Shown: positions 36,027-44,412 of the stretch, piece by piece
Position numbering within the stretch: the stretch's first letter is position 1
How the letters are laid out: each line of letters begins with the position of its first letter
Source of the DNA: Streptomyces fagopyri
GTDB lineage: Bacteria > Actinomycetota > Actinomycetes > Streptomycetales > Streptomycetaceae
Length of the DNA: 64,000 nt
Reading direction: 5' to 3'
NCBI RefSeq assembly: GCF_009498275.1
Contig: NZ_CP045643.1
Location: 6,262,001-6,326,000 of the forward strand
The notes under the pieces: generated by a model
Database searches by the model: none
The model's input: only the letters and a program-made list of their open reading frames with translations
Told to the model about the DNA's origin: nothing
Position numbers and translations under genes: made by a program

Positions 36027-36776
36027 CTAGCGGCCCAGCGCCGCCCCGCCGTTGATGTGCAGCAATTGCCCCGTCAGATACGCCGCTTCGGGTGACGCGA
36101 CGTACCGGACGGCCGCCGCGATCTCCGAGGGGTGACCCGGCTGCCCCGTCAGGGACTGCGCGACCCGCGACGCCACGAACTCCGGGGTCGCGCGGTCGCC
36201 GAAGAACTCCGTGTCGCCGACGAAGCCGGGGGCGACCGCGTTGACCGTGATGCCCTCGGGGCCGACCCGTTGGGCGAGGTCGTAGGTGTACGTGTTGATC
36301 CAGCCCTTGGAGCCGCCGTACGACCCCGTGCCGCGCAGCGAGGCGATGGAGGAGAGCTGTACGACGCGGCCGCCGGGCCTGCGGATGTGGGGGAGCAGGG
36401 CCTCGGTGAGCAGTACTGCGGTCAGGACGTTGGCGTCGAAGTTGCGGCGGTAGCCGTCCGCGATGGAGGCGAGGGTGCCGTCGTGCGCGGCGGCCGCGTT
36501 GCCGCCCGCGTTGGCCACCAGCACGTCCACCGGGGTCTCGTCCGCCGTGACGAAGTCCCGTACCGTGCCGACCTGTTCGGGATCGGCGAGGTCGGCCGCG
36601 CACCAGGTCGCCGTCGACTCCCCGAACCGTCCGTTCAGCGCGTCGGCCGCCTTGCGCAGCACCTCCTCGCGGCGGCCGAGGAGCACCAGCCGGTCCCCGT
36701 CCGCGGCGAACGCCTCCGCCGTCGCCAGGCCGATCCCGGTGCCGCCACCGGACACCACCACGCGCCGCTGGGTCAT
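36027..36776 (-). CDS. SDR family oxidoreductase
   Basis: 249 residues from ATG 36776. Cofactor motif VVSGGGTGIGLATAEAF, then LVANAGGN, catalytic Ser in VQLSSIASL, and the Tyr/Lys pair in YGGSKGW. The C-terminus (YLTGQLLHINGGAALGR) is like FabG-type reductases. Substrate unknown. The helix before the Tyr carries a Gly-rich RGTGS. It is followed by a long empty gap, and no neighbour suggests a pathway. Confidence 0.88.
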   Translation of the reverse strand: MTQRRVVVSGGGTGIGLATAEAFAADGDRLVLLGRREEVLRKAADALNGRFGESTATWCAADLADPEQVGTVRDFVTADETPVDVLVANAGGNAAAAHDGTLASIADGYRRNFDANVLTAVLLTEALLPHIRRPGGRVVQLSSIASLRGTGSYGGSKGWINTYTYDLAQRVGPEGITVNAVAPGFVGDTEFFGDRATPEFVASRVAQSLTGQPGHPSEIAAAVRYVASPEAAYLTGQLLHINGGAALGR

Positions 36777-36952
36777 GGCCACCCCGTCCTCACCTTTGAC
36801 CTGTGTCCTGCTCGTCTTGTCTCCCACATGTCCGCGGATGTGAATGGTGGTCATATCCACGTATGCGAGAGGTGACGGTACGGAGGCCGGAGAGGAGCGT
36901 CAAGAGGCGGGAGGAAAAGCGCGGTTGGCGTAATGGCCGACCGGCCGGGGGT

Positions 36953-38497
36953 TCACAGGGGCGACTGCCACACGACCGTCGTGCCCGTACCGCCGTCCGT
37001 GTCCCCTTCGCTCGTCTCCCCTTGGTTCGTGTCCCCTTCCTCCGCGCCGTCGTCCACCATGCCGCCCTTTCCTGTACCGCCGTCGTGGAACACCGTCAGC
37101 CGCACCCCGGGCCGCCCGTCCGGGAGTCTCGTCGTCGCGTCCACCGTGACCTCGACGCGGGACACCCCTGGGCGGCGCGCGGCGGAGGTGAGGGCCCGGC
37201 GGAGGGCCGTGAGCAGGTGGCCGACGACGGGCTCCGGTACGAGTGCCTCCACCGCGCCGGTGAAACGGGTGGACGGCTGGAAACCCAGGGCCGCGGCGGC
37301 GCTCGCCGTCTCGCGCAGCACCTTGCCGCGCAGGGTGGTGGGGGCGTCGGCGGGCGGCTGCTGGAGGGCGAAGATCGCGGTGCGCACTTCTTGGACGGTG
37401 GACTGCAGTTCGTCGACGGCCCGGCCCAGGATCTCGCGCAGCTCCGCCTCGGCCGCCCCGGAGCTGCGCCGCTGTGTGGACTCCAGCATCATGCCGGTGG
37501 CGAAGAGCCGCTGGACGACCAGATCGTGCAGGTCACGCGCGATCCGGTCGCGGTCCTCGTAGACCGCGAGCCGCTCCCGGCTGTGCTGGGCGTCCGCGAG
37601 GACCAGCGCCAGCGCGGCCTGTGAGGCGAACTGCGCGGCGAGCAGCCGCTCCGCCTCGCTGTACGGGCGGCCGCCGCGGTCCCGGGGCAGGACGAGGGTG
37701 CCGATGAGCCGGCCGCCCGACTGCAGCGGCAGCATCATGTTCGGCCCGAACCGGTGGCGTACGTGCGTGGTCAGCCGCGGGTCGGTCGCGGAGTCGTCGA
37801 TGAACACCGGTTCGCCGGCCAGGAGATGTCTCAGCAGGGGGCTGCCCGGCTCGATCGTGGTCCCGACGATGTCACCGGGGTCACCGGCGGCGGCGGGGCC
37901 ACCGGGGGCGGCGGGCGTGGCAGCGGTCACGATCTTCATGCCGCCCTCCGCCGTGGGCTGAAGGATGAGGCCGGCCGAGGCGTCCGCGAGCATCCGGGCC
38001 CGCTCGGCGACGGTCGTCAGCGCGTCGGCGGCGTCCTCTCCGGTGAGCAGCGCGGTGGTGACGGCCGCCGCGCCCTCGATCCACCGTTCGCGCTGCCGGG
38101 CCGTCTCGTACAGCCGGGCGTTGCCGATCGCGACGCCGGCCTGGGTCGCGAGCATCCGCAGCAGCTGCTCGTCCTCATCCGTGAACGGACCGCCACGCCT
38201 CCCGGCGACGTACAGGTTCCCGAAGGCCGCGTCGTCGACGAGGATCGGGACGCCCAGCGCGTCGGCGGGCCGCTCGCGGGGGTGCCGGTCAGGGCCGGCC
38301 GACGGCGGCCGGGCCGTACGGATCTCCAGCAGTCCGGCGTCGCCCGGATCGGTGATGTCCAGCGCCGCGCTCCGGGCCCCCGTCAGGTCGGCGGCGGCAT
38401 CCACGATGTGCTGGAGCGTGGCCCGCAGTTCGAGGTCGGAGCCGACGCACAGCACTGCTTCCAGGAGGGCCGGCAGCCGGGGGACGGGGTCGGTCAT
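36953..38497 (-). CDS. GAF-domain sensor histidine kinase with decayed ATPase domain
   Basis: 514 residues: two GAF domains (about 5-160 and 170-315), then a HisKA_3 dimerisation domain with the phospho-acceptor His in DRIARDLHDLVVQRLFA. This is the DevS/NarX-like layout. The C-terminal ATPase domain is abnormal: where relatives have an Asn in the N-box (ALSNAARHA) this one has ALTSAARRP, and the G-boxes are replaced by a Gly/Asp/Glu-rich run encoded partly by three 15-nt repeats at 36999-37043. It ends with TTVVWQSPL, like the normal end. No response regulator adjoins. Confidence 0.82.
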   Translation of the reverse strand: MTDPVPRLPALLEAVLCVGSDLELRATLQHIVDAAADLTGARSAALDITDPGDAGLLEIRTARPPSAGPDRHPRERPADALGVPILVDDAAFGNLYVAGRRGGPFTDEDEQLLRMLATQAGVAIGNARLYETARQRERWIEGAAAVTTALLTGEDAADALTTVAERARMLADASAGLILQPTAEGGMKIVTAATPAAPGGPAAAGDPGDIVGTTIEPGSPLLRHLLAGEPVFIDDSATDPRLTTHVRHRFGPNMMLPLQSGGRLIGTLVLPRDRGGRPYSEAERLLAAQFASQAALALVLADAQHSRERLAVYEDRDRIARDLHDLVVQRLFATGMMLESTQRRSSGAAEAELREILGRAVDELQSTVQEVRTAIFALQQPPADAPTTLRGKVLRETASAAAALGFQPSTRFTGAVEALVPEPVVGHLLTALRRALTSAARRPGVSRVEVTVDATTRLPDGRPGVRLTVFHDGGTGKGGMVDDGAEEGDTNQGETSEGDTDGGTGTTVVWQSPL

Positions 38498-38561
38498 ACG
38501 GGCCCCTCGGAGCTCGGGGGACGGGGGGACGGGGATCGACCGGTCCCGGGCGCGCCGGCCG

Positions 38562-39599
38562 TCAGCCCGGCAGCGGCTCCAGCGTCAGCGGCTCGATCTT
38601 GCCCTCCAGCATGTAGCCGAGGCCCTGCACCGCGCACACGTCCGGCCGCTCGGCGATGTGCACCGGCATGCCCGTCGCGTGCCGCAGCATCTGGTCGAGC
38701 CCCGGGAGCAGCGCGCTCCCGCCGACCATCATGATCCCGCGGTCGGCGAGGTCGGCCACCAGATCCGGCGGACAGGCCCGCAGCACCTTCCCGATCCCGT
38801 CGAGCACGGCGGTCAGCGGGGTCTGGATGGCGTCGCGTACGGCGGCGGTGTCGACCTGCACCGAACGGGCGAGGCCGGTCGCCACGTCCCGCCCGTGGAT
38901 CTCCGTGGACGTCGGGCCGTGCGGGGTGAGCCCGTTGCCGGACAGGGCGAGCTGCAGCGGTCGTACGGACTGCGACGGGAGCATCAGCTCGTGCTGGTGG
39001 CGCAGGTGCTGCACGATCGCGCGGTCGACGGCCTCGCCGCCCACCGGAATGCGTTCGGCGGTCACGATGGAGCCCAGGGAGAGCACGGCGACCTGGGTGG
39101 CGGCGGCACCGCACACCATGATCATGGTGGCCTCGGGCCGCTCGACCGGCAGCCCGCAGCCCACCGCCGCCGCGATCAGCGTGTCGACGAGCTCCACCCG
39201 CCTCGCCCCGAGCCCGACGAGCGTCTCGATCGTCGCGCGCTGCGCCAGCGGGTCGGCGTCGTGCGGGGTGCAGGCGGCGGCGCGCAGCCTCGGCTTGCGG
39301 CGCAGGGTGCGGCGCACCTTGTCGCCGAGCAGCTGCCGCAGCATGCGCTGGGCCATCTCGATGTCGACGACCGTGCCGCCGGAGACCGGCCGCATCACGC
39401 GGATGTAGTCGGGGGTCCGGCCGGTCATCTTCTCCGCGAACTCACCGACCGCGATCAGCGCGCCGTTCTTCGTGTTGATCGCGGCGACACTCGGCTGGTC
39501 GACGACCAGTCCCGCGCCCTTCACATACACCCGTGTCCTGGCCGCGCCCAGGTCGACGGCGAAGTGGCAGCGGCGCAGCTGCTCCAGACTGGCGGTCAT
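38562..39599 (-). CDS. mbl: MreB-like actin homologue (Mbl)
   Basis: 345 residues of the MreB/Mbl actin family from ATG 39599 (GGGAGGAC upstream). It has the phosphate-1 loop in FAVDLGAARTRVYVKG, VVDQPSVAA, the second phosphate motif replaced by MIMVCGAAATQVAVLSLGS, and the adenosine motif MMVGGSALLPGLD. The divergent phosphate-2 region suggests weak or altered ATP use compared with true MreB. S. coelicolor has an Mbl of similar length that helps spore wall formation. It lies apart from mreBCD, as expected. Confidence 0.88.
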   Translation of the reverse strand: MTASLEQLRRCHFAVDLGAARTRVYVKGAGLVVDQPSVAAINTKNGALIAVGEFAEKMTGRTPDYIRVMRPVSGGTVVDIEMAQRMLRQLLGDKVRRTLRRKPRLRAAACTPHDADPLAQRATIETLVGLGARRVELVDTLIAAAVGCGLPVERPEATMIMVCGAAATQVAVLSLGSIVTAERIPVGGEAVDRAIVQHLRHQHELMLPSQSVRPLQLALSGNGLTPHGPTSTEIHGRDVATGLARSVQVDTAAVRDAIQTPLTAVLDGIGKVLRACPPDLVADLADRGIMMVGGSALLPGLDQMLRHATGMPVHIAERPDVCAVQGLGYMLEGKIEPLTLEPLPG

Positions 39600-39880
39600 G
39601 GCGGGTCCTCCCGAGAGCAGACCGTCGGGCTCCGCCTCTTGGCGGTCCCTTCTCGCATCGTCCGCTCCACAGGCCCGGGGCGCCTTCCGAAGAGGGCCGG
39701 GTGGGGTACCGCCGGACGGGTGACGCCGGACGGGTGACGCCGGCCAGTGTCCGGTGATCGCCCGGCGGGCGGACCGGGGGACCGGGGGACCGGCGGACCG
39801 GAGGGCCGACCCTGCGGAGACCCCGACGCGGCGGAGGCCCGACCGCCGGCGGACCGGCGTCGGACGACCACCGGCGGACG

Positions 39881-39955
39881 ACCGGAGACCCGCCGACCGG
39901 AGATCCGCCGACCGGAGATCCGCCGACCGGAGACCCGTCGACCGGGGACTCGCCG
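39881..39955. repeat. 15-nt tandem repeat, five units
   Basis: ACCGGAGA(C/T)CCGCCG units run in phase from 39881 to 39955 with few changes. The gap 39600-40393 also shows 14-nt ACGGGTGACGCCGG copies near 39715-39745 and GGACCGGGG runs near 39770. No gene is supported there. Confidence 0.85.
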
Positions 39956-40393
39956 CCCACGGACCCGGCGGGGTGACAGGGCGGAGGAAGGGCGGCCGGG
40001 GAGCGGACGGGAGGTGGGGGGGACCGGTCCCGCGCGGCCCCGGTCCCGCTTCCCGGCGCGCGACCAGATGTCGCCCGTCCCCGCAACCCGTGGCGCTCCT
40101 CGGCCCGGTGGGAGTCGTGCCGAGGCCCGGCCTTCCACGACTCCTCCCGGCTCTTCGCGGCTGTTCCCGTCTTGTCCCGGACCGCCGGCGATGGGGCCGC
40201 GAGGGGCCGGCCGGACCGGAAGCGGCCAGGGCGCCTTTCCGGGCCGCTCCGAGCAGACCGTGCGGTCCGCGGCCACCCCCGACGACCACTGGACCCATCT
40301 GCCGATGATCAACCGCGCGTACGACGTCGGCACCGACCTCGCGGGCACGGTGCGGGCGGCCCCGGTTCCCCCCCCGGGAGGGATCCGGCGTGT

Positions 40394-41734
40394 TCACTTC
40401 CCCGCGTGGTCCGCGATGCCCCGCACGACCCCCAGGTCCAGCAGGTCCTGGGGCCGGATGCGGAGCTGGTCCGCCGTGGCGCGCACCTCGTTCGCGGGAC
40501 GCTTGAGGATCGCGGCCGCCAGCTCCGGCGCGATGACGGAGAAATAACTGTCGGGCGTGGCCCACGTGTTGTCCGGCGCGGCCAGGGCGAGGGCGCCGCC
40601 CGAGCCGCCCTCGCCGATCACCAGCGTGGTGACGGGAGTGCGGGCGGTGGCCACCGCGGCGAAGAGGTCCGCGATCGCCGATCCCGCGCCCTCCCGCTCG
40701 GCCCGCGCGTCGTTGGCCGCCCCCGGAGTGTCCACCAGCGTCAGCACCGGGACGCCGAGCCGGCCCGCGAGACGGATCAGCCGTGCCGCCGTGCGGTACC
40801 CGGCGGGCCGGGTCGCGGTCCCGCACTGCGCCGCGTACGCGACCGTCCGCCCCTTCGGCCCGGAGCCGAACCCGCACAGCACACCCGGGTCGGTGCCGCC
40901 GCAGCGGTCGCCGCTGATCGCCGCGCGGCGGCTGAAGTAGGCGTCCAAGTAGGCCTCGGCACGCGGTCGTTCGGGAGAGCGGGCACGGTCGACGGCATCC
41001 CGGCCGGTGGCGGGCAGGCCGGGCGCGCCGAGGGCGGCCGGCACCGGCGCGGCCTCGGCGGAGGGGGCGCTGAGCAGGGCCAGCCACAGCGCCAGCGTCT
41101 CCCGCAACGACTCCTCCGGTACGACGGCGTCCACCGCGCCGGACGCCACCTGGGCCTCGGCCGTGTACGCGGCGGGGTCCGCGCCGGGCGGACGGACCCG
41201 GGAGCCGGCGAAGCCCACCTGGGCGCCGGGCAGCGCCAGGGTCACGTCGGAACCCGCGCCCAGCGTCGCCCAGCCGCCTCCCGTCGTCGGGTCCCGGACC
41301 ACCGCGATCTGCGGCAGCCCCGCCTCCCGGGTCAGCGCCGACTGCCGGGCCACCCGCTGGAGCTGGGTGAGCGCGAGCATGCCCTCCTGCATCCGGCTGC
41401 CGCCCGTCGCGACCAGCGAGACGACCGGCAGCCGGTGTTCCCGGGCATGGGTGTACGCGGCCTCCAGACGATCACCGGTGCGTTCGCCGAGCGAGCCGCC
41501 GAGGAAGCCGAACTCGAAGGCGATCAGCGCGACCCGGGTCCCGCCGACGACCGCGCTGCCGCAGACGACGGACTCGTCCTCGCCGGTGCGGGCGGCGGCC
41601 CTGGAGCGTGCCTCGTCGTACCCCTGCCAGGCCAGCGGGCCATCGGGCCTGAAATGTCTTATCGGGACCCGGAGTTCGGTGAACCCGTCGGTGACCAGGG
41701 CGATGGCCTCGCGGGCCGGGAGGCGGTCAGTCAT
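40394..41734 (-). CDS. Fused acyl-CoA carboxyltransferase (AccD-AccA like)
   Basis: 446 residues joining an AccD-like N-half (LVATGGSRMQEGMLALTQLQR, acyl-CoA oxyanion loop) and an AccA-like C-half (LTLVDTPGAA, VIGEGGSGGALALAAPDNTW). No zinc ribbon is present at the start, unlike bacterial AccD. It should transfer carboxyl from carboxybiotin to acetyl-CoA. Its ATG lies 8 bp inside the end of matB, so both are translated together; biotin carboxylase and BCCP must come from elsewhere. Confidence 0.82.
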   Translation of the reverse strand: MTDRLPAREAIALVTDGFTELRVPIRHFRPDGPLAWQGYDEARSRAAARTGEDESVVCGSAVVGGTRVALIAFEFGFLGGSLGERTGDRLEAAYTHAREHRLPVVSLVATGGSRMQEGMLALTQLQRVARQSALTREAGLPQIAVVRDPTTGGGWATLGAGSDVTLALPGAQVGFAGSRVRPPGADPAAYTAEAQVASGAVDAVVPEESLRETLALWLALLSAPSAEAAPVPAALGAPGLPATGRDAVDRARSPERPRAEAYLDAYFSRRAAISGDRCGGTDPGVLCGFGSGPKGRTVAYAAQCGTATRPAGYRTAARLIRLAGRLGVPVLTLVDTPGAANDARAEREGAGSAIADLFAAVATARTPVTTLVIGEGGSGGALALAAPDNTWATPDSYFSVIAPELAAAILKRPANEVRATADQLRIRPQDLLDLGVVRGIADHAGK

Positions 41735-43295
41735 GCGAGACGTCGCTCGGGCCGGTGCGCGGGCGCGAGTCCGCGAGGGCGTCAGGGAGCGCCCGCTTCA
41801 GGATCTTGCCCATGTCGTTGCGGGGCAGCGCGGAGAGGAACCGCACCGAGCGCGGGCGCTTGTGCGGGGCAAGCCGGCCGGCGACGTGGTCGGCGAGTTC
41901 GCGGTCGAGGCCCGGGGCGGGAGCGTCCCCCGTCACCACCCAGGCCACGATCCGCTCGCCCAGGTCGTCGTCGGGCTCCCCGGTGACGGCGGCCTCACGC
42001 ACGGCGGGGTGTTCGAGCAGCGCGTTCTCGATCTCACCGGCGCCGATCTTGTAACCGCCGCTCTTGATGAGGTCGGTGGCCTTGCGTCCCACGATGCGTA
42101 CGCAGCCGTCGGCGTCGCGCACCGCCATGTCACCGGTGCGGAACCAGCCGTCCGCGGTGAACGCGGCGGCGGTGGCGTCGGGCCGGTTCAGATACTCGGT
42201 GAACAGGTTCGGCCCGCGCACCTGGATCTCGCCGACGCTCTCGCCGTCGTAGGCGCCGGTGGGGTTGCCCCCGGCGTCGTACGAGCCGGTCGGGGTGCCG
42301 TCCGCGTCGTACGAGGCGAGTGTCGAACCGTCCTCCTCGACCAGTCGCAGTCCGACGCCGGGCAGCGGCACCCCGACGGTCCCGGGCCGTGCCGGGCCGT
42401 CCACCCGGACGCTGGTGTTCATGAGGGTCTCGGTCATGCCGTACCGCTCGACGACCGGCCGCCCGGTCGCCGCCGTGATCCGCTCGTGGTCGTGGACCGG
42501 CAGCGCGGCGGAACCGGAGACCAGCAGTCGCGCCCGGCCGAGCGCCTTGGCCAGTTCCGCGTCCCCCTCCAGCGCCTCGGCGAGCCGGTGGTACATGGTC
42601 GGCACCCCGAACAGCATGGTCGCCCCCGCGTTCAGCTCGCGCGTCACGCCCTCCGCGCTGAACCGCCCCAGGTGCCGCACCGCCCCGCCGCGCCGCAACG
42701 GGCCGAGGACGCCCAGGACCAGCCCGTGCACATGGAAGAGCGGCAGCCCGTGGACGAGCACGTCGTCGCCCGTCCACCGCCAGGCGTCGGCCAGCGCGTC
42801 CAGGGTCGAGGCGATCGCGCGGCGCGGGACGACGGCGCCCTTGGGCGGACCCGTGGTGCCGGAGGTGTAGACGACGAGGGCGGGCGCGGCGGGGTCGTCC
42901 GGCTCGGAGGGGTACCGGGCCACGACTTCGCCGGCGGGGTGCGTCACGACGTCGAGGCGTTCCAACTCCCGTACGGGCGAGGGCAGGTCGTCGCCTTCTC
43001 CGGCGAGCACCAGCGACGGCGCGCTGTCGGACACGATGTGCCCCAGTTCGCTCGCGCCCGACTTGGGGTTGAGCGGCACGGCGGGCACCCGGGCGAGCAG
43101 CGCGGCCACCACCCCGACGGCCGTCTCCAGGGACGGCGTCGCCCACACGGCGATCCGTTCCCGGCCTTCGAGGCGCGCGGCCAGCGCGCCCGCCGAGGCG
43201 GCGAGTTCCGCGTACGTCAGGGACCGGTCGCCGAAGCGTAGGGCGGGCCGCCGTGCGGTCGAACCGCTGACCAGGGCCGGAAAGAGGGAGGACAC
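41727..43295 (-). CDS. matB: Malonyl-CoA synthetase
   Basis: 522 residues of the ANL superfamily, converting malonate, ATP and CoA into malonyl-CoA. P-loop YTSGTTGPPKGAVV, aromatic motif ERYGMTETLMNT, FRTGDMAVRDADG, and the catalytic Lys near the C-terminus in NDMGKILKRAL. The wording closely follows the S. coelicolor MatB that I remember. Between LRLVEEDG and VGEIQVRG sits an unusual insert with a 10-residue repeat (SYDADGTPTG, SYDAGGNPTG, AYDGE), encoded by 30-nt units at 42245-42304. Confidence 0.93.
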   Translation of the reverse strand: MSSLFPALVSGSTARRPALRFGDRSLTYAELAASAGALAARLEGRERIAVWATPSLETAVGVVAALLARVPAVPLNPKSGASELGHIVSDSAPSLVLAGEGDDLPSPVRELERLDVVTHPAGEVVARYPSEPDDPAAPALVVYTSGTTGPPKGAVVPRRAIASTLDALADAWRWTGDDVLVHGLPLFHVHGLVLGVLGPLRRGGAVRHLGRFSAEGVTRELNAGATMLFGVPTMYHRLAEALEGDAELAKALGRARLLVSGSAALPVHDHERITAATGRPVVERYGMTETLMNTSVRVDGPARPGTVGVPLPGVGLRLVEEDGSTLASYDADGTPTGSYDAGGNPTGAYDGESVGEIQVRGPNLFTEYLNRPDATAAAFTADGWFRTGDMAVRDADGCVRIVGRKATDLIKSGGYKIGAGEIENALLEHPAVREAAVTGEPDDDLGERIVAWVVTGDAPAPGLDRELADHVAGRLAPHKRPRSVRFLSALPRNDMGKILKRALPDALADSRPRTGPSDVSHD

Positions 43296-43761
43296 GCGAG
43301 GTGCTCCTTGCCAGTAGGGACGTTCTGCCGGTGACAGTCAGAACCGTTCCTACACCAGGGCGCGGGAAACCTGCCGGAGCCCGCGACAGGCCGAGCGCGA
43401 GGCAGATCACACCGGACGGCGCACGGGCGGCCGCACCCGGACCCGCACCGCGGCGCGCGCCGTCGCCGGCATCCGGAACCGCACCGCCGCGTACGCCGTC
43501 GCCGGCACCCGAACCCGCACCAGGACGCGCGTGGAGCCCCGGACGAGGGTGTCTCACCGGCACGCGCGCCGGGACGTCCGGGCCGGGGGTGGTCACGTCG
43601 TCTCCGAACCGGGAACGACCGTGCGGAAAACCATGGCGTGGGGCGATCCGGGCCCGTAGTCTCGCCCACGGCACGACAATTTGAGGGGTCAACCGCCACG
43701 ACGGCATCACCGGGCGACGGGTCGACTGCGCGACGGAGCGAGGAGCGGGGCGGAGAGCGGA
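43296..43761. repeat. Gap between matB and the ImmA-like gene, with 36-nt repeat
   Basis: Two 36-nt units at 43445-43480 and 43481-43516, plus the start of a third, share GCACCG...GCCGTCGCCGGCA. Both divergent promoters must lie in this 466-bp gap. No other gene is supported. Confidence 0.65.
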
Positions 43762-44406
43762 GTGACGCGGAGTGCGGCGAGCGGTGTGACGGGCAGGACG
43801 GCCGGACGGGCCGGACGGGTCCGGAAGCGCGCGGCGGCACTGTTCTCGCGCAGGGCCGACTCGGAGATGCGCGCCCTCGCGGTCGAGCTGTCCCGGACCC
43901 TGAAGAGGCGACTCGACACGCCCGTCGACGTACGGGAACTGGCCGGAGCGCTCTGCGAGGAGATGAGCCGGCGCCGTGACGGCAGGCCCGTCCAGCTCCG
44001 TTTCGAACGCTTCCCCGACGAGATCGAGGTCACCGGTCTGTGGATGGAGTTCCACGACTTCGACCTCGTCATCGTCGAGGAGCGTGCCGAATCGGTCCAG
44101 CAACTCGTCATCCTCGGGCACGAGTTGTGGCACATGTCGGCCGGTCACGCCCACTCCCACCACCACTTCGCCGGCGCTGCGGCCGCCCGCGCCCTGTCGG
44201 ACGACCCCCGCTGGCAGGAGATCGCGCTCACCGTCGCCGCCCGCAACGGCTCGCACGAGGCCGACGAGGCCGAGGCCGAGGACTTCGGTCTCCACCTCGC
44301 GAGCGTCTTCCGCTCCTGGGTGACCGGCTCCCGCCCGCAGGGCCCCGCGGACCCGGTCGGACGCGCCATCCAGGCCTCCCTGGGCTACCGCGGTCCCCAG
44401 GACTGA
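43762..44406 (+). CDS. ImmA/IrrE-like zinc metallopeptidase-type regulator
   Basis: 214 residues from GTG 43762, with GGAGAG upstream. A basic N-terminus leads to a helical region and the metallopeptidase motif HELWH at 120-124, followed by a His-rich stretch SAGHAHSHHHFAG and the acidic EADEAEAEDFG, which could hold the third ligand. ImmA/IrrE proteins cleave XRE-type repressors. This family in actinomycetes is often called a toxin and sits next to a MAB_1171c membrane protein, as here (gap 6 bp). No XRE gene adjoins. Confidence 0.75.
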   Translation: MTRSAASGVTGRTAGRAGRVRKRAAALFSRRADSEMRALAVELSRTLKRRLDTPVDVRELAGALCEEMSRRRDGRPVQLRFERFPDEIEVTGLWMEFHDFDLVIVEERAESVQQLVILGHELWHMSAGHAHSHHHFAGAAAARALSDDPRWQEIALTVAARNGSHEADEAEAEDFGLHLASVFRSWVTGSRPQGPADPVGRAIQASLGYRGPQD

Positions 44407-44412
44407 CCCGCG

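Noticed and set aside
35581..36030. Plus-strand frame of 149 codons in the gap after the tRNAs
   Set aside because: It is made of the 41-nt repeats and has an Arg/Gly/Glu-rich product without a ribosome site or domain.
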